Both the position numbers and the translations under genes were made by a program. From Flavobacterium sp. (GTDB taxonomy: Bacteria; Bacteroidota; Bacteroidia; Flavobacteriales; Flavobacteriaceae), in assembly GCF_027483985.1 (NCBI RefSeq), contig NZ_JAIXTJ010000020.1:205842-269841 (forward strand): a stretch of DNA of 64,000 nt. The letters run 5' to 3'. Position 1 is the stretch's first letter; each line of letters starts with the position of its first letter. The notes under the pieces were generated by a model, which did not search any database, was not told the origin of the DNA, and saw only the letters and a list, made by a program, of their open reading frames with translations. Shown here piece by piece: positions 46,103 through 54,078 of the stretch.

Positions 46103-48556
46103 CTATTCTATTATTAATTTTTTTGTGGCAAATGAACCGTTTAAATCTTGAACTTTAACAATATACATTCCAGAAGCTAAATTTGAAATGTTTATTTCTT
46201 TGTTATCTGCCGACAGCACTTTTTGCCCTTGTAAAGAGTAAATCTCTACTGATTTGATTGACCCATCAATTTCAATATTTAAAATATTATAAGCAGGATT
46301 TGGGTATAAATTAAATTTTAGGTTGTTTGAACTAAAATTATCCGAAGATAATAAATTTGGATTATTATAAATTTGAGTTACTTGTCCTTGTGTTAATGCT
46401 TGGTTGAAAATTCTAACATAATCAATATCAGCATTAATACCTACAATTCCTCCAGGATTTACTCCCATTCTAAAACTATCACCAGTTGTATTTAAAGCTG
46501 TTATCACTTTACTACCAAGTAATTGACCATCTCTATAAACATTCATCTCAGTTCCAAAATAAACAAACATATATTCATACCAAACACCTGTTGTTGCACC
46601 CGAATTTGGAACTAAATCATAGTCGTAATTTGTTCCACCCCAACCCAATAATTTAACTGTGGATGCAGTTTGATGTCCAGCGAATGCTTGACTTGTAGTT
46701 CCTGTTCCCCAATTAAATAAATAATTTTCACCTGGAAAAGCTCCATTGTCATATTTTACTTTAATATGAACACTTCTTGCTGATGAACCTACTGGTAAAT
46801 TTGGTAATGAAGTTTGTGTTCTTGCATTTATTAATTCTAATGCGCCATTTGAAACTGTTCCGTTAGAAACAAAAGCATGAGATCCGCCGATTGGTGTGTT
46901 TAAAGTAACTGAACCATCTTGGCTATTAAAATTATTATTAAATTCAAAGTTGTAAATTGGTGTTGGAAAAGAAACTGCTGCCGATGTTGTAAAACTAAAT
47001 GTATTTGAAGTTGTTGATCCATTTCCAACAGCAACAATATTAAAATAATAAGTTGTACTAGGCTGTAGACCTGTTAAATTTACTGTTTGAGAAGTATTTA
47101 CAGTTGTATTTACAGTTGGACCTGCTACACTTAAATTTAAATTTGATGAAGAAGTGCCATAATTTACGGTTGTTGTAGTATTTGCCCCACCTGTATTGAT
47201 ATCAAAAACAATATTAGCAGCATCGCTGGTTGCACCTGCACCAATGTAACCAAATGTTGGAGCATTACCTTGTGTAGTAAATGTTGCAACAGCAGATTGC
47301 GAAACTCCATAAGCATTTGTTCCTTCAACTACATAATAATATAATGTATTAGGAGTTAATCCTGTTAATTGCACATTGCTAAAGTTATCTGTAAATCCTA
47401 AAGCAGAAAACCCAGTTGCGGTATTGTTTAAACTTGACGCAGATAAACCATATTTTACTACAGAAGTCGAATTGCCTCCATTTGGTTTTAAAACATAATT
47501 AATTTGCGAAGCAGAAGTGGTAATGTTTGTGGGAGCATTTACTTCATAAGTTGGTTTTGCAACTTGCGTGTATGTAAGTGTAGGTGAAAAAACAGTACCT
47601 GCACTATTGGTTGCTTGAATTCTATAATACATTGTAGTTCCTGCAGCTGCTGCTGATAAATTGTATTGTGTTGTAGCCGTACAAGCAGTATTTGTAGTTC
47701 CAATTGCAGTAGTTCCAGTTGCAGCAAGTTCATTAGCTGCTGCTGTTTGACCATATAAAACAGTTGTAGTTGTAGAAGCTCCACCAGCATTTACAGTATA
47801 AGAAATGTTGGCGCCTTCGTGAATTAAAGAAGAGGATACATTAGAAATAACAGGAAGTACAGCTGGTGAATATAAATTAGAAATTTGTGCTTGTGTTAAT
47901 GCAACATTATAAATTCTAAAGTCATCAATCATACAATTTACAGGATTAGCGACTGTTTCGTTAGCATATTTTCCTAAACTCAACCTATTTCCTGAGGATA
48001 CAGTATTGGTGTTTAAAACAGCATTTGTGGTATTTACAAGTACACCGTTCACATATCTCTTTATTGAAGTACCATCATATGTCATAGCTATATGAACCCA
48101 ACCATTTGTTAACGAATTAACGATGTTTAGGGAGAAGTCATTAGAACCCCATACATAAAAATTCATATTAGTGTTTGAAGGAAAATCAAACCCAAAAGCT
48201 TGATTTGCTGTATTCATTCCATATCCTATAATTCGAGATACAGCATATAGTCCTGGTGTACCTTGTGGAGATAATTTAATCCAAGAAGAAATAGTCCTCG
48301 CTGATGCGCCAGACGGAAGATTTGGGCATACTGCACCATCATTAAAAGGTGTTGTGAAAATAGCGCTGTTAGCATTTCCATTTCTATCTGCTCCATACTG
48401 AAAAAATGCTCCCGAATTTGCAGTAAAGTTAGAACTAACAGCTCCAGTTCCTGAATTGTTAACGTTACCATCAAAATTAAACTGATAAACTGCTGTTTGT
48501 GCATTAGATATTCCAATCACAAAAAATAATAATAAAAAGTGTAATAGTTTTTTCAT
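46103..48556 (-). CDS. Secreted LamG-domain protein with fibronectin-like repeats and T9SS sorting domain (copy 3)
   Basis: The 817-residue protein has a signal peptide ending at GISNAQ. LamG domain 1 covers about 22-232 (YQFNFDGNVNNSG to IDDFRIYNVALTQAQI), followed by three fibronectin-III-like units between about 235 and 525 (for example LTGLTPNTLYYYVVEGTNAY and LTGLQPSTTYYFNIVAVGNG). LamG domain 2 covers about 530-735 and a type A sorting domain follows (LYPNPAYNILNIEIDGSI to KLIIE). It has the same plan as copies 1 and 2 with more linker modules. It is transcribed towards kinase 1 and divergent from regulator 2, with two putative LytTR sites upstream. Confidence 0.9.
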   Translation of the reverse strand: MKKLLHFLLLFFVIGISNAQTAVYQFNFDGNVNNSGTGAVSSNFTANSGAFFQYGADRNGNANSAIFTTPFNDGAVCPNLPSGASARTISSWIKLSPQGTPGLYAVSRIIGYGMNTANQAFGFDFPSNTNMNFYVWGSNDFSLNIVNSLTNGWVHIAMTYDGTSIKRYVNGVLVNTTNAVLNTNTVSSGNRLSLGKYANETVANPVNCMIDDFRIYNVALTQAQISNLYSPAVLPVISNVSSSLIHEGANISYTVNAGGASTTTTVLYGQTAAANELAATGTTAIGTTNTACTATTQYNLSAAAAGTTMYYRIQATNSAGTVFSPTLTYTQVAKPTYEVNAPTNITTSASQINYVLKPNGGNSTSVVKYGLSASSLNNTATGFSALGFTDNFSNVQLTGLTPNTLYYYVVEGTNAYGVSQSAVATFTTQGNAPTFGYIGAGATSDAANIVFDINTGGANTTTTVNYGTSSSNLNLSVAGPTVNTTVNTSQTVNLTGLQPSTTYYFNIVAVGNGSTTSNTFSFTTSAAVSFPTPIYNFEFNNNFNSQDGSVTLNTPIGGSHAFVSNGTVSNGALELINARTQTSLPNLPVGSSARSVHIKVKYDNGAFPGENYLFNWGTGTTSQAFAGHQTASTVKLLGWGGTNYDYDLVPNSGATTGVWYEYMFVYFGTEMNVYRDGQLLGSKVITALNTTGDSFRMGVNPGGIVGINADIDYVRIFNQALTQGQVTQIYNNPNLLSSDNFSSNNLKFNLYPNPAYNILNIEIDGSIKSVEIYSLQGQKVLSADNKEINISNLASGMYIVKVQDLNGSFATKKLIIE

Positions 48557-48618
48557 AATAAAATATTTTTAAAATTTTGAGCGAAATTATAAATGCAACC
48601 TTTTATTAAACTATATGA

Positions 48619-48648
48619 ATTCATAAACAGTCGATTTGACTTTATAAA
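48619..48648 (-). promoter_or_regulatory. Direct repeat pair, 21-bp period, proximal site of LamG gene 3
   Basis: On the minus strand TTTATAAAG (from 48648) and TTTATGAAT (from 48627) begin 21 bases apart. A -7-like TATAATTTCG starts at 48591, 28 bases past the last repeat, and the ATG is at 48556. The spacing agrees within one base with the LamG 1 and 2 promoters, though the half-sites are weaker. Confidence 0.55.
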
Positions 48649-48705
48649 TAGATTATTAGGTTTTAAGTTGATTTTGCTTTTTATATATTCAATGTTAGAG
48701 ATTAT

Positions 48706-48735
48706 TATTATGAATGGTTGTTTTGACTTCATAAA
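48706..48735 (-). promoter_or_regulatory. Direct repeat pair, 21-bp period, distal site of LamG gene 3
   Basis: On the minus strand TTTATGAAG (from 48735) and TTCATAATA (from 48714) begin 21 bases apart, 87 bases upstream of the proximal pair. The rest of the 337-base gap between LamG 3 and regulator 2 shows no gene. Confidence 0.45.
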
Positions 48736-48893
48736 TGGTAAATAACAGCCGAAATACTTTTAAAAATAATTGTTATTTTTGATAAGCTAAAAACTTCTAA
48801 CTATGAAATGAGCATAACTCAATATTTGGTTGCAAAGACAAATCATGAAATGCGAATTACATATGACCAATAAAAAACAGTAAATATCAACAT

Positions 48894-49640
48894 ATGAAAG
48901 CAATTATTGTTGACGATGAATCACACGCTCGTTCATTATTATTTAACACAATAAAAGAGCACTGCAAAGGAATAGAAGTTATTGCGGAAGCTGAAAATAT
49001 TAAAGAAGCCGTTAAAATCATTAATAAAAACAATATCGAATTGGTTTTTTTAGATATTGAAATGCCAAATGAAAATGGTTTTGCACTTTTTGAATATTTC
49101 GACAAGCCTAATTTTGTAACTATCTTTTGTACCGCTTATTCCGAATATGCCATTCAAGCTTTTGAAGTATCGGCAGTAGATTATTTATTAAAACCAGTAA
49201 CCATAAGCAAATTGCAAGATGCTATTGAAAAAGCCATAAAAACTCGTGGTCAAAATCAAATTTTGCAAAATGTCAACATACTTCGAGAAAATATTTCAGT
49301 TAATCAATTACAAAAAATTGCATTACCACTTTCTGATGGGTTGATATTTATAAAAATTGAGGAAATCTTGTACTTTGAAGCAGATGGATCTTATACGTAT
49401 GTAATTACTAATAAAGAAAAATATTTGGTAAGTAAAAAAATTAAAGAGTTTCACGAATTATTAATTAATGATTCTCGTTTTTTTAGAGTGCATCGCTCCT
49501 ACTTGGTCAATATTCAACAGATAAAAAAATACAGTAAAAAAGATGGTGCTACTCTCGTTTTTGATAATAACAAAGTAATCCCTGTAGCTAGAGAAAAGAA
49601 AAATGAATTTGATAGTTACATCGGAAATATTAGCGTATAA
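48894..49640 (+). CDS. LytTR-family response regulator (copy 2)
   Basis: The 248-residue protein has a receiver domain with IVDDE at the start, phospho-acceptor Asp54 in LVFLDIEMPNENGF and Lys in YLLKPVT. The C-terminal LytTR domain shows ILYFEADGSYTYVITNKEK and FFRVHRSYLVNIQQIKKYSKKDG. It closely resembles copy 1, including the recognition strands of the LytTR domain, so both may bind the same repeats. It is divergent from LamG 3 and directly followed (3 bases) by its kinase. Confidence 0.93.
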   Translation: MKAIIVDDESHARSLLFNTIKEHCKGIEVIAEAENIKEAVKIINKNNIELVFLDIEMPNENGFALFEYFDKPNFVTIFCTAYSEYAIQAFEVSAVDYLLKPVTISKLQDAIEKAIKTRGQNQILQNVNILRENISVNQLQKIALPLSDGLIFIKIEEILYFEADGSYTYVITNKEKYLVSKKIKEFHELLINDSRFFRVHRSYLVNIQQIKKYSKKDGATLVFDNNKVIPVAREKKNEFDSYIGNISV

Positions 49641-49643
49641 TTT

Positions 49644-51737
49644 ATGAAAAAAAATGCTCTTTTATTTTTGCTGCTTTTCTGCAATATGTTGCATTCACAA
49701 TCGTTTTCAATCAAGAAAACTTTAGAGAAATGCAGTGAAATTAATCAAGAAATCGAAAATGAACAAGATGAAACCATTTGGTCAAAACAGAATCAAGACT
49801 TAAAAAAAATTGTACTTAGTACTATCAAAATCAAAACACTTTCTGAAAACGAAAAAAAAGAATTTGCTAAATATTATAGCATAGTGTTATTAAATGAAGG
49901 TGCTTATCAAACCTTAAAAAGCAAATACACTGAATCAATAATTTCTTATAAAAAATCATTCGCTGTAGCTCAAAAAATAAAGTACTTTGAAGGTTGCGCT
50001 TCAAGTTTACAAAATATTGGAACTTCATTTGATTATTTGGGTAAAATTGACAGTAGCTTAGCCTATTTTAAAAAAGCACTAAATTATGCTTACCGTTCTA
50101 AAAATCAAGAAAGTATCGCTTTTGTTTTAACCGATTTAGGATATGTAAACAATAATATTGGTAACAACAAACTAGCAATTGAATACAACTTAAAAGCATT
50201 AAAAATATTTAAAAAACTTAATGATTCTGAAGGCATTGAACGCACCAATTTTTCTATTGGAAGAATATTTGACAACCTTAAAGAGTATGAAAAAAGTCTT
50301 GAATATTATAGTGATGCACTTCAAATATCAATTGCTACTAAAAATGAACAACGACAATGTTTAAATCTTAACAGTATTGCGAACATTTATTTTTTACAAA
50401 AAAAATATTCTAAAGCAAAACAACTTTTAGAGCAATGTTTAACAATTTGTAAAAAAAACCAATACACTTCCATCTCAGGAGTTAGTTATAATTTACTTGG
50501 AGATATTGATTTTGAATTAAAAAAATTTAACGAAGCCAAAATAAAATATTTGCTAGCTAATACAATTTTTAAAAATGATGCTAATAATTTCTTTTACGCT
50601 AAAACATTATTCAAATTAGCACAACTTAATCTCAAAGAAAACAATATTAAATCGGCTCAAGAATACGCAATAGAATGTTATAAATTGAGTTTAAAAAACA
50701 ATTATCCTTTCGAAATTAGATCGGCTGCCGACTTACTTTCACAAATTTATACAAAACAAAAAAACTATAAACTAGCACTTGATTTTAAAAATATTGTTGC
50801 AACAGTTAGTGATAGTATCTATTATGACGAAAACAAAAACAATATTTTAAAAGCAGAATACAAATACAATTCTAGTTTAAAAGAAGCTCAAATAAAAGCA
50901 TTGTTCCAGGAAAAAAAAATTGCAACTCTTGAATCACAACGCCAAAAAACCATTGTTTTAATTCTTGGAATTGCTTTAGTTTCAATTTTAATAACCTCTT
51001 ATGTTTTATTTAATCGTTATAAAATCAAAAAACAAAACGAACTATTGAAATCGCAACTTTTTCAGGCTCAAAAAACCATCGAAGCAGAGAAAAAAGCAAC
51101 TGAAAGTGAACTAAAAGCATTGAAAAGTCAAATGAATCCGCATTTTATTTTTAATGCGTTGTCAAGCATTCAAGACCAATTTATGTTTGGTGACAAAGTG
51201 ACTGCTAATGAACAAATGGGGAATTTTACTTATTTAACAAGGCAAATATTAAATATTTCTGGCAAAAAACAAATTTTGCTTTCTACAGAAATTGATATTC
51301 TTTCAAAATATCTCGAACTCGAAAAAATGCGTTTCAAAACCGATTTTGAATATAAAATTACATCTAGCGATAACATTGACGCAGATTATCACGAAATACC
51401 GCCAATGCTTATTCAGCCATTCGTAGAAAACAGCATCAAACACGGATTGCTACACAAAATCGGAATTAAAAAAGTAACGATTCATTTTGAATTAGATACA
51501 AACGAAGAATACATCATTTGTACGATAACAGATAACGGAATTGGAAGAACAAAATCAGCTGAAATCAAAGCTAAAAATCAAAGCAAACATCAATCATTTT
51601 CAACAGAATCAATTGCACAACGATTAGAATTACTAAACGAAAACCATTCTATAAAGCAATTAATTACCTATTCCGATGAATTAGAAAACGATGAAATTGT
51701 TGGAACAAAAGTCGTAGTTAATATTCCTGTAGGATAA
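49644..51737 (+). CDS. LytS-type sensor kinase with periplasmic TPR domain (copy 2)
   Basis: The 697-residue protein has a signal peptide (KNALLFLLLFCNMLHSQ). TPR-like repeats lie at about 85-400 (CASSLQNIGTSFDYLGKIDS, AFVLTDLGYVNNNIGNN), then one membrane helix (about 437-457), a coiled coil, and a LytS-type kinase domain with His500 in MNPHFIFNALSSIQ and the ATPase NSIKHGL and DNGIGR. It is paralogous to copy 1 along its length. It is less alike in the TPR sensor and almost identical in the last 69 codons. Its stop codon abuts the stop of a convergent micropeptide frame. Confidence 0.92.
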   Translation: MKKNALLFLLLFCNMLHSQSFSIKKTLEKCSEINQEIENEQDETIWSKQNQDLKKIVLSTIKIKTLSENEKKEFAKYYSIVLLNEGAYQTLKSKYTESIISYKKSFAVAQKIKYFEGCASSLQNIGTSFDYLGKIDSSLAYFKKALNYAYRSKNQESIAFVLTDLGYVNNNIGNNKLAIEYNLKALKIFKKLNDSEGIERTNFSIGRIFDNLKEYEKSLEYYSDALQISIATKNEQRQCLNLNSIANIYFLQKKYSKAKQLLEQCLTICKKNQYTSISGVSYNLLGDIDFELKKFNEAKIKYLLANTIFKNDANNFFYAKTLFKLAQLNLKENNIKSAQEYAIECYKLSLKNNYPFEIRSAADLLSQIYTKQKNYKLALDFKNIVATVSDSIYYDENKNNILKAEYKYNSSLKEAQIKALFQEKKIATLESQRQKTIVLILGIALVSILITSYVLFNRYKIKKQNELLKSQLFQAQKTIEAEKKATESELKALKSQMNPHFIFNALSSIQDQFMFGDKVTANEQMGNFTYLTRQILNISGKKQILLSTEIDILSKYLELEKMRFKTDFEYKITSSDNIDADYHEIPPMLIQPFVENSIKHGLLHKIGIKKVTIHFELDTNEEYIICTITDNGIGRTKSAEIKAKNQSKHQSFSTESIAQRLELLNENHSIKQLITYSDELENDEIVGTKVVVNIPVG

Positions 51738-51839
51738 TTACAAACAAACAACATTATAAACGTTCAATCCCAATATTACAATTGTTGCAATTGCTAACAA
51801 CATCATTTTAAAGTTAAAATTTTTAATAAATACTGACAT
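51738..51839 (-). CDS. Possible membrane micropeptide of 33 residues (no RLEITL motif)
   Basis: A frame starting MSVFIKNFNFKMM continues into a hydrophobic stretch (LLAIATIVILGLNVYNVVCL). It ends exactly at the stop codon of kinase 2 on the opposite strand. A pair of TTCGTGAA-like repeats with 21-bp period lies upstream of it on its own strand. Composition and size match the RLEITL micropeptides, but the motif is absent, so the call is less secure. Confidence 0.4.
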   Translation of the reverse strand: MSVFIKNFNFKMMLLAIATIVILGLNVYNVVCL

Positions 51840-51893
51840 AATTTCTATTTTTTCTGTAAAAGAAAGATTTTAGCAACAATGTGCTTTGACAAA

Positions 51894-51923
51894 ATTTACG
51901 AAAGGTAAAATTTACTTCACGAA
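51894..51923 (-). promoter_or_regulatory. Direct repeat pair, 21-bp period, upstream of the 33-residue micropeptide (putative LytTR site)
   Basis: On the minus strand TTCGTGAAG (from 51923) and TTCGTAAAT (from 51902) begin 21 bases apart, 55 bases before the micropeptide ATG. The half-sites match those before LamG genes 1 and 2 closely. No good -7 element is seen at the distance used by the LamG promoters. Confidence 0.5.
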
Positions 51924-52058
51924 ATGTAAATTGGTGGAGTAAAACAAAAGAAAACCAAAACCAGTCAATACGTTACTGGAGAAGAAGATTAATCAGAAAA
52001 GCATTTATTGCTGATGATGAAAATTACAACTTTTTATCTGCCGATTATTCCCAAAAAG
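51924..52058 (+). pseudogene. Decayed polA fragment with internal deletion
   Basis: 51924-51987 aligns with 55891-55954 of intact polA (about 84% identical by eye; the second codon is now TAA). 51987-52058 aligns with 56177-56248 (for example the identical GCATTTATTGCT and TTATCTGCCGATTATTC). The 223 bases of polA between these blocks are missing, which also shifts the frame. It cannot be translated. It is a remnant of a partial duplication or recombination event, about 2 kb from the functional gene and in the same orientation. Confidence 0.85.
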
Positions 52059-52362
52059 AGGTTTTCCGTTTTTAAAACAAAGAATTGTAAGTTATTTCTA
52101 ATCTAAAATATTCCTTAACTAACTTTTTAAATAAAATTTTCCGCAACGTCTAAATTATCGTTAAGTTTAGGATATCTCATTGAAAGAAATTAAAACTTTT
52201 TTTGAATCAAGATAAAGCATCCAAATTTGCAACAATAAGAATCATAAATCTCTCGTCTAGGCAAACCTTCAGAAAAAAAATTTATAAACAAGAGGATTGT
52301 CCCTCAATAAATTATAAAATTAAAAATAATAAAAATTTCAATAATTTTCTTTATTGTATTCT
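52059..52362. other. AT-rich intergenic stretch without recognisable gene
   Basis: About 300 bases between the polA remnant and the DUF4394 terminator. A 69-codon open frame occurs, but it lacks an ATG start, family features and a promoter, so I do not call it. I could not extend the polA similarity into this stretch. Confidence 0.5.
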
Positions 52363-52396
52363 AAAAAAAAGCTGCAAATACATTACTATTTGCAGC
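52363..52396 (-). terminator. Terminator of the DUF4394 lipoprotein gene
   Basis: A perfect 10-bp stem GCTGCAAATA/TATTTGCAGC with a six-base loop is followed on the minus strand by eight T. Confidence 0.92.
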
Positions 52397-52417
52397 CTTA
52401 AAATAAACTAGTTTTTT

Positions 52418-53950
52418 TTAAAATCCTAAGCCAACAGCCATTGCTGAAACACTTGGAGAAAAGCTCACTACACTTGTTGCAGCTCCAGTTGTTAGATTAA
52501 TTTTATAGATACCTTGCACACCATTTACAGTTAAAATTGAAAATGCTTGATTACTATTGCCACCAATATCAAATCCATTCATTGCAGAAGCATTTACACC
52601 TAAACTTCCTACTAAAACTAGGGTTCCATTATTTGGTGGGTTTTGTAAATATAAACTACTATTATTAGTATCAATAACAAAAAGTTGCGTAGCTGTTGAT
52701 TGAGCAAAATTGTTTGTATATGCTGCAGCTGTTACAGAAGGTGTTCCTGGATTTAAGTTACCATCAGTTGCTACAACAGTTCCTAAATCTGGATGTAAAC
52801 GTAAATTTTGTCCTGTGTTGCTAACTAAACGTATTCTATCAACCGTTGGATTAAAATCAAATCCAAAATCTGTACCAGCAAGCGCCGGAGTTAATCCAGA
52901 ACCGATAGCAGTAACTTGACCATTAGCTGTGTTTATTGTTAATAATCTGCTTTGATTAGTCACGGCATACAAAGCACCATTTGCTGGTCTGAAATCTAAA
53001 CCTACAATTTGTTCGTTAGCATTCATTCCTGTTAAGGCAATTGAATTAGAAGAACCTAAAATTGGATGAATTCTGTACAACATATTTGATGTTGATGTTG
53101 CATAAGCAATTGGTTTCGACTTAAATGCAACTTCTACAATTTGTTGAGAAAAAGTTCCAATCCAAGTAGCTTTTCCATTCATCAAACTGATTGTGTACAA
53201 TTTAGATACATTAGTCTTATTATTTACTGCCATTGCATAGTTAGAATCTGGTAAAATATCTAATCCTCCAGCACCTTCAAAATCTACCTCTAAAGCACCT
53301 ACTTCCTGTAATGCTCCATCGTTTGGCGGATTTTGAATATACAATTTATCAGTTGCATAATCGATATCGTATAGCATTGTTGAAGTAGTTCCAGCAAAAC
53401 TATTAGTATAACCTATAGCTTCAATTCTTGCATTAGCCACACCATTAATGTTTCCATCAGTAGCCACAACAGTACCTAACTCTGGGTGTAATCTTAAATT
53501 TTGACCATTATTAGAAACTAAACGAATTCTATCAACTGTTGGATTAAAATCAATTGAGCTTGAAGTTCCTGCAATTAATGGAGAAAAAGGTGTAGCGCCA
53601 AGTGGCGTTGCTAAACCTGAAGTTTCATTAATGATATACAAACGACTTGATGAACCTAAACCGTATAATTGTCCGGTTGCTGGTCGGTAATCAATACTAA
53701 TGATGTTTTCTCCAGATTGTAATCCAGTAATAGTCAAATTACGAGTTGGAGAACTTAAATTTCTTGCACTAAAATAAAAAATTTTGTTATCATTACTCAA
53801 TGCTGTAAAATCCACAAGTGGCGCTACTTCAGGCATTGGTGTTGGCTCAGGCTGTGGCATTGGCGTAGTATCATCATCTGAACAAGCCACAAAAATTGAT
53901 AATAAACTCAGTAATAAAACTGATTTAATAGGTAATAAAATTTGTCTCAT
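52418..53950 (-). CDS. DUF4394 lipoprotein with two tandem repeats
   Basis: From MRQILLP (53950) the protein has 510 residues. I reject the 20 extra upstream codons because the lipoprotein signal (LLLSLLSIFVACSDDD, lipid Cys near 23) then falls at the right distance. Two copies of a beta-propeller-like DUF4394 domain cover about 50-275 and 280-505. Each contains FNPTVDRIRLVSN-GQNLRLHP and VVATDGN. The function of DUF4394 is unknown; such proteins are usually exported or surface-exposed. A Pro/Met/Pro-rich linker follows the anchor. It is divergent from polA. Confidence 0.85.
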   Translation of the reverse strand: MRQILLPIKSVLLLSLLSIFVACSDDDTTPMPQPEPTPMPEVAPLVDFTALSNDNKIFYFSARNLSSPTRNLTITGLQSGENIISIDYRPATGQLYGLGSSSRLYIINETSGLATPLGATPFSPLIAGTSSSIDFNPTVDRIRLVSNNGQNLRLHPELGTVVATDGNINGVANARIEAIGYTNSFAGTTSTMLYDIDYATDKLYIQNPPNDGALQEVGALEVDFEGAGGLDILPDSNYAMAVNNKTNVSKLYTISLMNGKATWIGTFSQQIVEVAFKSKPIAYATSTSNMLYRIHPILGSSNSIALTGMNANEQIVGLDFRPANGALYAVTNQSRLLTINTANGQVTAIGSGLTPALAGTDFGFDFNPTVDRIRLVSNTGQNLRLHPDLGTVVATDGNLNPGTPSVTAAAYTNNFAQSTATQLFVIDTNNSSLYLQNPPNNGTLVLVGSLGVNASAMNGFDIGGNSNQAFSILTVNGVQGIYKINLTTGAATSVVSFSPSVSAMAVGLGF

Positions 53951-54047
53951 AATTAAATTGTTTTCATTTATATACGAAAAATATGATATTATGGATTTAA
54001 TTCCTGCCAATTTTTTTCTGTATAAACCAAAAACACATATATTTTTA

Positions 54048-54055
54048 TAACTTTG
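54048..54055 (+). promoter_or_regulatory. Candidate promoter of polA
   Basis: TAACTTTG matches TAnnTTTG and ends 23 bases before the polA ATG. Confidence 0.5.
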
Positions 54056-54078
54056 AAAAATTATAGAACACCTTTATT

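Noticed and set aside
48800..48850. TATGAAATG and CATGAAATG 42 bases apart before LytTR regulator 2
   Set aside because: The distance is two 21-base periods but no middle half-site is present, and there is no -7 element at the right place. Too weak to call a binding site.
51924..52058. Reading the polA-like stretch as part of a functional gene
   Set aside because: It has a stop at the second aligned codon, a 223-base deletion that shifts the frame, and only about 135 bases of similarity.
38401..52400. Mobile element or genomic island around the LamG/LytTR region
   Set aside because: I found no integrase, transposase, tRNA junction or flanking direct repeats, and base composition looks like the surroundings. 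Local duplication explains the paralogues.
52202..52411. 69-codon open frame downstream of the polA remnant
   Set aside because: It has a TTG start only, no recognisable domain and no promoter, and it runs into the DUF4394 terminator hairpin. It lies in AT-rich DNA where such frames arise by chance.
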